A stretch of DNA of 16,293 nucleotides, from the NCBI GenBank assembly GCA_015488855.1, contig WFMY01000020.1, forward strand, positions 1-16,293, given 5' to 3'. Under the pieces are notes generated by a model. It was not told the origin of the DNA. It saw nothing but the letters and a program-made list of their open reading frames with translations, and ran no database searches. This DNA comes from Helicobacteraceae bacterium (GTDB taxonomy: Bacteria; Campylobacterota; Campylobacteria; Campylobacterales; Sulfurimonadaceae). This document shows, piece after piece, positions 8,381-16,011 of the stretch. Each line of letters starts with the position of its first letter. Position 1 is the stretch's first letter. The position numbers were made by a program, and so were the translations under genes.

Positions 8381-8409
8381 GCAAAAATCTATTTAAAAAA
8401 AGATTAATC

Positions 8410-9723
8410 TTATACTATACTTAATACAAAAAATAATATAGCACTCAAAAAAGCACTTAAAAGAGCGTAAGGGAGCTGTGTTTTGACATGTTCTACAACT
8501 TCGCACTCTGCTGCTAGGGAGGAGATGATGGTTGTATCTGAGATAGGTGAGCTATGGTCACCAAAGATAGCACCTGAGATAACAGCACCCATTACCAAAG
8601 GTATATCAACCCCCATAGTATAAGCCATAGGCACTGCAATGGGGATCATAATACTAAAAGTACCCCATGATGTCCCTGTTGCAAATGCCATAATAGCACT
8701 CAACAAAAAGATAAGTGAAGCTAAGAAATAGATGTTTATATTTTCACTTGCATAGGTCGCTAAATATTGTGCAGTATGGAGTTCACCTGTCACTTCACCA
8801 ATGCCAAAAGCAAACAAAAGGATCAATGATACTGGAAAAAGATGCTTAGCCCCACGATATGATGTTCGTACATACTCTTTTATATTCATGACACCTTGCC
8901 AGAGATAATAGATAAGCATAAAGACTAAAGTACCGAGCATGGTATAAAATACAGAACTTGAACCACTCCCTTTGAGTAAATCCCCATCACCTGTTATATA
9001 CAAAAAGGTAAACACCAAAACTATCATTGAGACTATAGGCAATATCATAAGATATTTTGAAGCTCTTAACTCACATCTGAGTGCCTCATCAAATGGATGA
9101 AATTTTGCGTTTTTCATAGGACCTATATCTATATCAAACCAAATACTCACGAAAACAACTACTAAAGTGATAATTGCATAAAAATTATAAAAAAGAGTAT
9201 CAAGAAGAATGTCAATACTATCTCCCTCTATATATCCCAAAGAGATCTGTGCAGAGATAAGTCCTAAAAGTAAGGCACCATAACCATTGAATACTATCAG
9301 TGAACTAATAGGAGCAGCCGTAGAGTCACATATAAAAGCCAATTTTGCATTAGAGATGCCATACTCTTGGCAAAAGGGTTTACCTACTGCACCTGAGATA
9401 AGTGCTGTAATAGATGATTCAACAAATATTATGATGCCTAAAATATAACTCACAAGAAGTGCAGAACGCTTTGAATGAACAAGTTTTTTTTGATTTTGAA
9501 CATACTCTATAAAACCACCTATCCCACCAGATACCTCTATGAGTGCCATGATAGAACCAACAAGTATGGCAAAAGCTAAAGTTTGGAGTATCCACGGGGT
9601 CATTAATAGTTTTTCAAAAAGTTCAAGTATTGCTAAAGAACTCTCTATCAAAGCAAAATCATGAACGATAAAAAGACCTAAAACAATCCCACCAAAGAGA
9701 GATAAGACGACATTACGCGTCAC
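8410..9723 (-). CDS. NhaC-family Na+/H+ antiporter (N-terminus probably longer)
   Basis: This is a polytopic inner-membrane antiporter of the NhaC/IT superfamily that would exchange Na+ for H+ in pH and sodium balance. At least ten hydrophobic segments are visible. Family hallmarks are EVSGGIGGF near residues 63-71, FVESSITALISGAVGKPF, CDSTAAPIS, FATGTSWGTF and GAIFGDHSSPISDTTIISS near the C-terminus. The coordinates use the GTG at 9723 as start (437 residues), but the frame stays open upstream and encodes an NhaC-like first helix; the likely true N-terminus is the ATA at 9780 (456 residues, see findings). The gene directly follows the GNAT gene and is probably co-transcribed with it. Ion specificity (Na+, Li+ or an organic-acid exchange as in some relatives) cannot be read from the sequence. 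Confidence 0.88.
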   Translation of the reverse strand: MTRNVVLSLFGGIVLGLFIVHDFALIESSLAILELFEKLLMTPWILQTLAFAILVGSIMALIEVSGGIGGFIEYVQNQKKLVHSKRSALLVSYILGIIIFVESSITALISGAVGKPFCQEYGISNAKLAFICDSTAAPISSLIVFNGYGALLLGLISAQISLGYIEGDSIDILLDTLFYNFYAIITLVVVFVSIWFDIDIGPMKNAKFHPFDEALRCELRASKYLMILPIVSMIVLVFTFLYITGDGDLLKGSGSSSVFYTMLGTLVFMLIYYLWQGVMNIKEYVRTSYRGAKHLFPVSLILLFAFGIGEVTGELHTAQYLATYASENINIYFLASLIFLLSAIMAFATGTSWGTFSIMIPIAVPMAYTMGVDIPLVMGAVISGAIFGDHSSPISDTTIISSLAAECEVVEHVKTQLPYALLSAFLSAILFFVLSIV

Positions 9724-9782
9724 TAATGCTAAAACTATAGCTAAAAGAGAGGGGATTAAAGAGAGGATAGAGGGTTCTATGG

Positions 9783-10409
9783 CTAGAACTCAATCTCTAA
9801 GAGAGCTAAACCATTACGACCAAATTTTTCACGATAAAGCTCACACTCTTTTTCCTTTTTTTGAATGAAACCTAGTTTCTTATACAACAACATCGCCTCA
9901 AGAGAACCTATCTCTACAATACTTTGCGCGATGGTATACCCTTTGAGTCTTGCTGTGAGAAGAGATTTGCTCATCAGTGCTTTTAAGATGCCAACATCTA
10001 AAAATCCGTTAACCTCTTCCATAAAGTCAAAAATGAGCGTGCGATTATTTTGTTCAAAGTCACATTCTTGGTGTATACTCTCATATTCTATGATATTATC
10101 TCCACACTCTATTTCACTAAGAGCATCAACAAAGGATTGCTTCGTTGCAATTCTAGGTTCATAACTGCACAAGGTTCCTACATTTTTTTCATCTATCTCA
10201 GCGATTAAAAAATTACTAAAATGGCAATAACTTTTTGCTTTTGTCACTGTAAGCTTTGCAAGTTTTTCTAATATGTCTGCATCTGAATCTACATCGAGTA
10301 TAAAATCAAATATTCCTATTTTTTTCTCAGCTCGAGAACTTTGTAAAATCATCTGTGCTAAAAACTTTGCATCAGCTTCGCTGGCTTTTCTTATTTTAAT
10401 ACTCATCAT
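9783..10409 (-). CDS. GNAT-like N-acetyltransferase
   Basis: The 208-residue protein looks like a Gcn5-related acyl-CoA-dependent acyltransferase. The N-terminus IKIRKASEADAKFLAQMIL matches the first strand and helix of GNAT proteins. The region around FSNFLIAEIDEKNVGTLCSYEP fits the central strands. Near the C-terminus the pattern IGSLEAMLLYKKLGF resembles motif B (N..A..LYEKLGF), with Ser where Asn is usual. The classic acetyl-CoA loop (R/QxxGxG/A) is not clear; ARLKGYTIAQS is the nearest stretch. Substrate is unknown. The start is the first of two adjacent ATGs, with CGGAAA about 5 nt upstream. Its TAG stop lies 2 nt before the proposed ATA start of the antiporter, suggesting translational coupling. 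It diverges from the L,D-transpeptidase-like gene. Confidence 0.7.
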   Translation of the reverse strand: MMSIKIRKASEADAKFLAQMILQSSRAEKKIGIFDFILDVDSDADILEKLAKLTVTKAKSYCHFSNFLIAEIDEKNVGTLCSYEPRIATKQSFVDALSEIECGDNIIEYESIHQECDFEQNNRTLIFDFMEEVNGFLDVGILKALMSKSLLTARLKGYTIAQSIVEIGSLEAMLLYKKLGFIQKKEKECELYREKFGRNGLALLEIEF

Positions 10410-10461
10410 ATTTTCCGTAATATTTAATCTCTTTCATATTTTAGTAATAGTAACATATCTT

Positions 10462-11145
10462 ATGCTAAAAACATTCTTAATTCTCATAAATTTACAAATC
10501 TTTTTATATGCAGCAAACCAAATCGTTTTAGTTGTGAGCGAAAAAGAGGACTCAAGCAAAGCTATTTTACGCTGTTTCGAGGGTAATAAACAAATATTTA
10601 AAGATATTGATGTCAATTTAGGCAAATATGGTTTAGCTTGGGGAATTTCAAACATTTCTCTATCTCATGACAAAAATGAACCTCAAAAACGAGAAGGAGA
10701 TAAAAAAGCACCCCTTGGAATTTTTCATCTTACTTCTGTTTTTGGGTATGCATCAAAAATAAAAACAAAGATGCCTTACATATATGCCACAAAAGATCTC
10801 ATCTGTGTTGATGATTCGACACATCAAAATTACAATCAAATCATAACTATGCCAACAAAAAAACCAAAAAGTTTTGAGTATATGAGAAGAGATGATGCAC
10901 AATATAAATTAGGTATAGTTGTGGAGCATAACAAAGGACAAAAAGTACAAGGTGGTTCATGTATATTTTTGCATGTACAAAAATATCCAGATGCACCAAC
11001 AGCAGGATGTACCTCGATGCGATATGAAGAGATAAAAAAGATAGTTGGATGGTTAGATAAAAAGAAAAATCCAATACTTATACAAGTACCAAAAAAAAAT
11101 TTAGATGCACTAAAGAAACTATACCCAGAGTTGCCTTTGGATTAA
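10462..11145 (+). CDS. Exported L,D-transpeptidase-like (YkuD-fold) protein
   Basis: YkuD-fold enzymes use a Cys to cleave or transfer the meso-diaminopimelate peptide bonds of peptidoglycan in the periplasm. The 227-residue chain starts with a short signal peptide (MLKTFLILINLQIFLYAANQ). It contains GDKKAPLGIFHLTSVFGY (79-96) and the catalytic block SCIFLH...TAGCTSM, with H171 and C183 as the predicted His and Cys. The C-terminal WLDKKKNPILIQVP also fits this family. Related Campylobacterota enzymes (Csd6, Pgp2) are L,D-carboxypeptidases that shape helical cells, but this protein looks closer to the broader YkuD-like group, so the exact reaction is open. I chose the ATG at 10462 because upstream in-frame codons overlap the divergent GNAT gene and do not look like a signal peptide. 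No strong ribosome binding site is visible. Confidence 0.85.
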   Translation: MLKTFLILINLQIFLYAANQIVLVVSEKEDSSKAILRCFEGNKQIFKDIDVNLGKYGLAWGISNISLSHDKNEPQKREGDKKAPLGIFHLTSVFGYASKIKTKMPYIYATKDLICVDDSTHQNYNQIITMPTKKPKSFEYMRRDDAQYKLGIVVEHNKGQKVQGGSCIFLHVQKYPDAPTAGCTSMRYEEIKKIVGWLDKKKNPILIQVPKKNLDALKKLYPELPLD

Positions 11146-11146
11146 T

Positions 11147-11162
11147 CTAGCCGTGGGGCTAG
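11147..11162. terminator. Short hairpin between convergent gene ends
   Basis: ctagcc (11147-11152) pairs with ggctag (11157-11162) around a gtgg loop. It fills the 13-bp gap between the L,D-transpeptidase-like stop and the argS stop, and the argS TAG lies in the stem. Neither side has a real T-tract, so it is at best a weak bidirectional terminator. Confidence 0.35.
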
Positions 11163-12775
11163 TCAGTTTCATTTACTTCTCTACTCATAAAATCTTTCGC
11201 TTCTATACCTAAAAGACCAAGACCTGTTTTAAGCGATAAAGCGACAACCATAAGAAGTTTAAGAAGTTTTGCTTCATCCTCACGCCCAATGATGCGAACA
11301 TCATAATAAAACTTATGTAAAGATGCTGCCAATGATTGAAGATAATCTGGTAATTTCTGTACTTGGCGAGAAGTAAAAGCATCTTCGACTACTTCAGGTA
11401 AAAGTAATGCATCAAACAACAAGATATTTGCATTTTCATCTAAACCTTTGAGGGATGCAGACATAATCCCTTTGGAACTCAATGAACTTTTAGAGATGAT
11501 AGTTTTTATACGAGCATGTGCATACTGTATGTAAAAAATAGGATTTGAGCTATCTTGTTTTTTTAACTGCTCTATATCGAACTCAAGAGGAGTATCACTC
11601 TTCTTTGAAGCGAAGATAAATCTAAGTGCATCAGAGCCAATCTCCTCAACGATGTCACTCATGAGGATTACATTACCAGAGCGTTTACTCATCTTGTACG
11701 GCTCACCATCTTTGAGCAAACTTACCATTTGTGCTAAAAGTATTTCAAGCTTATTTGAATCATATCCCAGATACTCAACTGCAGCATTTACACGAGGGAT
11801 ATAACCATGATGATCAGCACCCCAGATATTGATATAGTGATCATAACCCCGCTCAAACTTTTGATTGTGATAGACTATGTCTCCTGCAAGGTAAGTGGGG
11901 CGTCCATCCTCGCGTACAACAACTCTGTCATTATCATCGCCCTTGGTTTGAGATGCTATCCAAAGTTTACCCTCTTTTTCATATATAGCATTTGAATCAG
12001 TTGTAGCCATTTTAGCCATAACTCTATCCCAGTCACTGTATAAAGATGATTCATAGACAAAAGTATCAAAAGTTATATTAGCATCATCTAAATCTTTTTT
12101 AACTAAGTCCATCACTCCATCTTTAGCCCAAAGAGCTAGTTCTTTTTGGCGAGATTTATCACTAAAAATTTCTTTACCAAATTTAACTATTGCACCTTGT
12201 GCTAAAGCTTCAAGGTAGTCTCCACGGTAATAGGACTCTGGGTACTCAATATCTTCACCTAAGATATTTTCTCTCGCATAAAGTTGGATAGAAAGACCTA
12301 AAAGGTCTATCTGATTTCCAGCATCATTGACATAATACTCAGCAGTGATATCATAACCAAGGTGTTTAGCTAAACGATACAGCGTGTTTCCGTAAACAGC
12401 ACCACGAGAGTGACCGATATGTAAAGGTCCTGTAGGGTTTGCACTCACATATTCTAAAAGTATTTTTTGCTTCTTATCTTGGCGAGCGAAACTACTTGGA
12501 TTATCAAGTGCCCATGTTGCATATTGGTTTAAAAAATTTTCACTCAGCTTAAAGTTTAAGTAACCTTTTAGAGCTTCAACAGAGGAAAATTCCTCATTCT
12601 CACTAAATGACGAAGCAAGTTCATCAGCTATAATCATAGGTGATTTTCGTAATTCTTTTGCAAGTGAAAAAGCGATAGGGGTGGCAAAATGACCAAAAGA
12701 ACGATCACGAGGTTTTTCTAAAACAACTTCACGACCAAGAATGTCCTGAAGAAGTGTTGATATTCTTTGTTTCAA
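11159..12775 (-). CDS. argS: Arginyl-tRNA synthetase
   Basis: ArgS is a class I synthetase that charges tRNA-Arg with arginine in the cytosol. The 538-residue product has normal length for this phylum. It shows an N-terminal tRNA-binding domain (about 1-100), the HIGH motif (119-122 in GPLHIGHSRG), the KMSKRSGN motif (361-368) and the helical anticodon-binding domain with NPIFYIQYAHAR (411-422). The start is TTG: an in-frame TAG lies two codons upstream and the next Met is at residue 47, past the conserved N-terminal block. The gene starts 3 nt after tatA, so it is co-transcribed and probably translationally coupled. It is the last gene of the operon. Confidence 0.97.
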   Translation of the reverse strand: MKQRISTLLQDILGREVVLEKPRDRSFGHFATPIAFSLAKELRKSPMIIADELASSFSENEEFSSVEALKGYLNFKLSENFLNQYATWALDNPSSFARQDKKQKILLEYVSANPTGPLHIGHSRGAVYGNTLYRLAKHLGYDITAEYYVNDAGNQIDLLGLSIQLYARENILGEDIEYPESYYRGDYLEALAQGAIVKFGKEIFSDKSRQKELALWAKDGVMDLVKKDLDDANITFDTFVYESSLYSDWDRVMAKMATTDSNAIYEKEGKLWIASQTKGDDNDRVVVREDGRPTYLAGDIVYHNQKFERGYDHYINIWGADHHGYIPRVNAAVEYLGYDSNKLEILLAQMVSLLKDGEPYKMSKRSGNVILMSDIVEEIGSDALRFIFASKKSDTPLEFDIEQLKKQDSSNPIFYIQYAHARIKTIISKSSLSSKGIMSASLKGLDENANILLFDALLLPEVVEDAFTSRQVQKLPDYLQSLAASLHKFYYDVRIIGREDEAKLLKLLMVVALSLKTGLGLLGIEAKDFMSREVNETD

Positions 12776-12778
12776 AAC

Positions 12779-13012
12779 CTACGCTTGTGCAGTAGTTTTA
12801 GGTGTTTGAGTTGCAGCTACTTCTTCAGTAGATTCAACTTTTTTTGGTGCTTCGGCTACAATCTCATCTGCATCTGGTTCTTTCATCTCTGCTTTAAAGT
12901 TTTTGATACCTTTACCAAGACCTTTAGCTAAATCAGGTATTTTCTTTGCACCAAATAATAGTACGATAATTCCAAAAATTATCAGTAGTTCTGTTCCACT
13001 AGGCATTCCCAT
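12779..13012 (-). CDS. tatA: Sec-independent translocase subunit TatA
   Basis: TatA forms the pore of the twin-arginine system that exports folded proteins across the inner membrane. The 77-residue chain has a single short N-terminal membrane helix (about 7-21), the Phe-Gly hinge (F20-G21) and the amphipathic helix [19 protein letters not shown] (22-40). A polar tail rich in Glu, Ala and Thr follows. Length and tail fit TatA rather than TatB. The start ATG has AAGGAA about 8 nt upstream. No tatB or tatC is nearby; in this phylum they are usually elsewhere. An 88-bp gap separates it from gmk, and argS follows after 3 nt. Confidence 0.95.
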   Translation of the reverse strand: MGMPSGTELLIIFGIIVLLFGAKKIPDLAKGLGKGIKNFKAEMKEPDADEIVAEAPKKVESTEEVAATQTPKTTAQA

Positions 13013-13047
13013 AGTATATTTCCTTATTTAAAAATTAAAATTTTGTG

Positions 13048-13053
13048 AGTATA
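13048..13053 (-). promoter_or_regulatory. Candidate internal -10 box upstream of tatA
   Basis: TATACT on the minus strand at 13053-13048, after an A-rich run (GCAAAAAAAAGC), lies about 36 bp before the tatA ATG in the only sizeable gap of this operon. It could give tatA-argS separate expression. There is no clear -35. This is a weak inference. Confidence 0.3.
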
Positions 13054-13100
13054 GCTTTTTTTTGCTGTAAATTCACTTATCATTGTAGAAAGTAGATATT

Positions 13101-13724
13101 TTACTCTATATCTTCCCAATTTTGAGTAAAATCATTGATATCACTTCGAGGAATTTTAAGTCTCGCTGCTTTTGCAATCGTTCTTAAAACATCCGCTGCA
13201 TCTTCTAAGTTGTCATTTACGATCAAATAATCATACTCTGTTATTCTTTGAATCTCTCTTTTTGCCATATCAATTCTCTTATCAATAACTTCTTGCGTAT
13301 CTGTATTTCTAGCTTCTAATCTATGCTTGAGTTCAGATAACTGAGGAGGAGATACAAACACGGAGGTCGCTATGTCGCCAAGTCTATTTGTTACGACAGC
13401 ATTCCCCTGCACATCTATATCAAAAATAACAAGTTTGCCAGCTTTAAGAGCGCGTTTGACAGGTCGTATAGAAGTTCCATAATAATTTCCATGAACATAA
13501 GCGTACTCTAAAAACATCTCATCTTCTATATCTTGCTTAAATTCCTCTTCACCTACAAAATGATAATGAATCCCATTTGTTTCACCCTCACGAATCTTTC
13601 TTGTAGTTGTAGAGATGGAGAAATAACACTCCCCAATATCATATATTACCTCATTAAGAAGTGTACTTTTCCCTGCACCACTTGGACCGGAGAGAACAAG
13701 AATGGCTCCAGAATCACAGTTCAC
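13101..13724 (-). CDS. gmk: Guanylate kinase
   Basis: Gmk phosphorylates GMP to GDP with ATP, feeding GTP and (p)ppGpp pools. The 207-residue product has normal length. It shows the P-loop GPSGAGKST (13-21), the GMP-binding block SISTTTRKIREGETNGIHYHFV with EFLEYAYV-like residues (FLEYAYVHGNYYGT), and DIDVQGN. The start is GTG: its G is shared with the TAG stop of the preceding acidic protein gene (TAGTG), and AGGAG lies about 8 nt upstream inside that gene. This strongly implies coupled translation of the two genes. Confidence 0.97.
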   Translation of the reverse strand: MNCDSGAILVLSGPSGAGKSTLLNEVIYDIGECYFSISTTTRKIREGETNGIHYHFVGEEEFKQDIEDEMFLEYAYVHGNYYGTSIRPVKRALKAGKLVIFDIDVQGNAVVTNRLGDIATSVFVSPPQLSELKHRLEARNTDTQEVIDKRIDMAKREIQRITEYDYLIVNDNLEDAADVLRTIAKAARLKIPRSDINDFTQNWEDIE

Positions 13725-15187
13725 TATTTATCTCCTAGTTCAAAATTGATATTTATTTTCATACCTTGCATAGAAGCAGCTACATCTTCATTTTCAAGAG
13801 CCTTTAACAACTTTTTAAGAGCTTCAATCCCATCATGAGTTGGAGTTATTTGGGTGGGTTTTGGGAGGGATTGTTCATCTTGGTCTGAGTCTGTCGATGG
13901 ATTGGACTCTTCGAGTCCATTTTCTTCAGCACTATCATCAAGTATGTCATCATTGATTTCATTTACTTCTTCAAGCTCATTTTCCTCAGAAGTTGCTTCT
14001 ATTGTGTCATCTAACGCTTCGCCAAGAGCCAACTTGATTTCATTACTTGTTAAATCAGCGTATTCGTCTAAGTCAACTTCTGCATTTAAGTCCTCTTGGG
14101 TAAGTTCTTCCTCAGCAGATTCTATAAGTTCTTCAATGTTTTCTATTGCATCAGGGTCTTCTAAGTCACTGTCTAATTCGAGGTCTTCTAGGTCTGAATC
14201 AGGTTCTAATTCTAAGTCGTCAAGAGTTGAGTTATCGAGGTCTGAGTCTATTGATGGGCTGAGCTCTTCGAGCTCATTTTCTTCAGAACCTGCTTCTGTT
14301 GTGTCATCACTGCTTTCATTTGCTAGTATGTCATCACTGCTTTCATTTACTTCATTGATATCATCCATAATCTCATTGACTTCATTGAGATCATCCTCAT
14401 CAAGAACAGAACCTAACTCCTCATCCGTCTCAAGGTCATCAAGATCTAATTCACCCAAAGAAGATTCAACCTCTTCATCATCAAAATCTAAATCAGCTAA
14501 ACTTGCATCAAGGTCATCATCTAAGTCATCAAGACTATCATCGAGTACATCGTCTAGTGCATCTACATCAGATACATTTTCATGAGCATCTATTGTTTCT
14601 TCATCAACTTCATCATCTAAGACACCATCAAGTAACTCAGTATCCACTTCGTGGAGTGTTTCTTCATCTTCACTCTCATCCAATGAAAAATTTTCTACAT
14701 CATCATCTTCAAGCTCATCTAGTTCACCCAAATCTAAATCTATATTAAAATCTTGTGCATCATCTTCAGGTTCTAAGCTCTCCAACTCATCAAAATTATC
14801 ATCTAAGTCCATAACTTCACTAGACTCACTTGATGATTCTTCTAAAGGAATTGGCACATCCATCTCTTGCATCTGCGTGCCTAATGTAGAAAACATCTCA
14901 ACTAAATCTGTTGGTAAAAAAGGTTTCTTAAGTATTTGTGTAAATTCTTCTCTTATTGGTGCATCTTTAGAACAAATAAATAAAGACTTTTTATACTTAG
15001 TCTTTGCATTAAGTTCATTCATCAATGCATCACTATATAAGGTATCATCAATTACAACTAAGTCATAACTGTTCTGACTTATATCTTCGATTACTTCAAC
15101 AGCTTCAAGTTCATCTGATGTTTTTTGAGCACTGAGTGTTACCAACTTGTTTACAACTGGGTTATCATTTATGAGAAGAATCTTCAC
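13724..15187 (-). CDS. Receiver-like domain plus highly acidic region, unknown function
   Basis: The 487-residue product has three parts. Residues 1-103 look like a CheY-type receiver: beta strand MKILLIND, YDLVVIDD with D47 at the phosphorylation position, and LKKPFLPTDLVEMF with K88-P89 at the conserved Lys-Pro. The acidic pair is partly changed (N7-D8), and the usual Thr/Ser position holds Cys or Ser. Residues 111-440 are low-complexity: I count 145 Asp/Glu in 330 residues (44%), one Lys and no Arg. Residues 452-487 form a distinct tail, GIEALKKLLKALENEDVAASMQG followed by MKININFELGDK. The start is GTG with AAAGGA about 8 nt upstream. It sits between fliR and gmk and overlaps gmk by one base. 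Campylobacter and Helicobacter have a 'highly acidic' or 'poly E-rich' gene at this place (from memory). Function is unknown; a flagellar or regulatory role is inference. Confidence 0.88.
   Translation of the reverse strand: MKILLINDNPVVNKLVTLSAQKTSDELEAVEVIEDISQNSYDLVVIDDTLYSDALMNELNAKTKYKKSLFICSKDAPIREEFTQILKKPFLPTDLVEMFSTLGTQMQEMDVPIPLEESSSESSEVMDLDDNFDELESLEPEDDAQDFNIDLDLGELDELEDDDVENFSLDESEDEETLHEVDTELLDGVLDDEVDEETIDAHENVSDVDALDDVLDDSLDDLDDDLDASLADLDFDDEEVESSLGELDLDDLETDEELGSVLDEDDLNEVNEIMDDINEVNESSDDILANESSDDTTEAGSEENELEELSPSIDSDLDNSTLDDLELEPDSDLEDLELDSDLEDPDAIENIEELIESAEEELTQEDLNAEVDLDEYADLTSNEIKLALGEALDDTIEATSEENELEEVNEINDDILDDSAEENGLEESNPSTDSDQDEQSLPKPTQITPTHDGIEALKKLLKALENEDVAASMQGMKININFELGDK
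14302..14348. repeat. In-frame 27-bp tandem duplication in the acidic protein gene
   Basis: The 20-mer tgtcatcactgctttcattt occurs at 14302-14321 and again at 14329-14348, spaced 27 bp. It encodes NESSDD twice (residues 281-286 and 290-295). A longer-range repeat is also seen in the protein: SEENELEE at 301-308 and 400-407, with a related AEENGLEE at 420-427. These show growth of the acidic region by in-frame duplication. Confidence 0.8.
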
Positions 15188-15233
15188 TTATTTATCCTTT
15201 GCTATATTGTATCAAAAAAAATCAAAAAAAAAA

Positions 15234-15998
15234 TTAAAATAACATCTCTAGATAATTAAAAGCTTCTAACATCTCATCTTTTAAGATGAGCATACTCGCA
15301 CTAAAGGTTGCTATAAGGACAACGAAGCCTACCATTATCTTGATAGGAAACCCAATAACAAGGAGATTAAACTGTGGCATTGTTTTCATAAGCATCCCAA
15401 AGATTACATCAGAGAGCCAAGTAAGTGCTATGATAGGGAAAGCTATCATAAAACCAACGACAAACATCTTTGAACTTGCATAGATAATGTAGTCAAAAAG
15501 TTTTGGCTGCATTAAAAATCCACCTAAAGGTATCGAAGACAGAGAATCATTAATATAAAGTAAAATCCAATGATGCATATCTATTGAAAATAAAATCATC
15601 AGAGCCATTAAAGATAAAAACTGAGAGATAATTGGCATACTCACACCAGATTGAGGGTCGATAGCACTTGCCATAGAAAAACCCATCATAAAAGAGATAA
15701 GCCCCCCTGCGAAGGTAATAACATTAAAAGAGATTTGTAAAACCAATCCTATTGCAAGCCCAAAAAAGAGTTCGCTCAGTATAGCTAAAATGATGCTTGG
15801 GATGGTTATCTCGATTTGCAAGGGAGGCATAGAAGAGTAAAATACTATCGTAAAGAAAAATGCCATTGCTGCTTTAACAGTATGAGGAATAGCCTTATGT
15901 GAAAAGATAGGAGTCGCCATAAAAAGTGCCCCAAAACGAGAAAAAAGGAGGATGAAACCCACGACATGAGATTCTGTAAATAATGAAACCCAGCTCAT
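15234..15998 (-). CDS. fliR: Flagellar export protein FliR
   Basis: FliR is an inner-membrane part of the flagellar type III export gate, with FliP and FliQ. The 254-residue chain has about six hydrophobic segments. It shows the family features FSRFGALFMATPIFSHKAIP near residues 20-39, ELFFGLAIGLVLQ, the block GFSMASAIDPQSGVSMPIISQF (about 105-126) and the C-terminal PQFNLLVIGFPIKIMVG. The start ATG lies 13 nt after the upstream ABC ATPase stop, with GGAAAAAGAG before it. The acidic protein gene follows after 46 nt, so all are likely on one transcript. No other flagellar gene is in the window. Confidence 0.96.
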   Translation of the reverse strand: MSWVSLFTESHVVGFILLFSRFGALFMATPIFSHKAIPHTVKAAMAFFFTIVFYSSMPPLQIEITIPSIILAILSELFFGLAIGLVLQISFNVITFAGGLISFMMGFSMASAIDPQSGVSMPIISQFLSLMALMILFSIDMHHWILLYINDSLSSIPLGGFLMQPKLFDYIIYASSKMFVVGFMIAFPIIALTWLSDVIFGMLMKTMPQFNLLVIGFPIKIMVGFVVLIATFSASMLILKDEMLEAFNYLEMLF

Positions 15999-16011
15999 TG
16001 CTCTTTTTCCA

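Noticed and set aside
8391..8409. Intrinsic terminator after the antiporter gene (AGATTAATCT followed by T-run on the minus strand)
   Set aside because: The palindrome has no room for a loop and no GC pairs; the T-run alone does not support a terminator.
9724..9795. Programmed frameshift fusing the GNAT protein to the antiporter
   Set aside because: No slippery sequence is evident near the GNAT stop, and the antiporter frame has a TGA at 9792-9790; two separate proteins with coupled translation are simpler.
10273..10461. N-terminal extension of the L,D-transpeptidase-like protein by 63 residues
   Set aside because: It would overlap the divergent GNAT gene, and the signal peptide fits a start at 10462.
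13854..14585. Long plus-strand open frame, extremely Ser-rich, resembling a low-complexity surface protein
   Set aside because: It is also an antisense image of the acidic gene; Asp/Glu codons read backward yield Ser-rich runs, and the real gene has a start, a ribosome binding site and synteny.
14503..14748. Open frame on the plus strand encoding a very His-rich peptide, like a metal-binding protein
   Set aside because: It is antisense to the Asp/Glu repeats of the acidic protein; the reverse complement of Asp codons read in this frame gives His codons. It has no independent signal.
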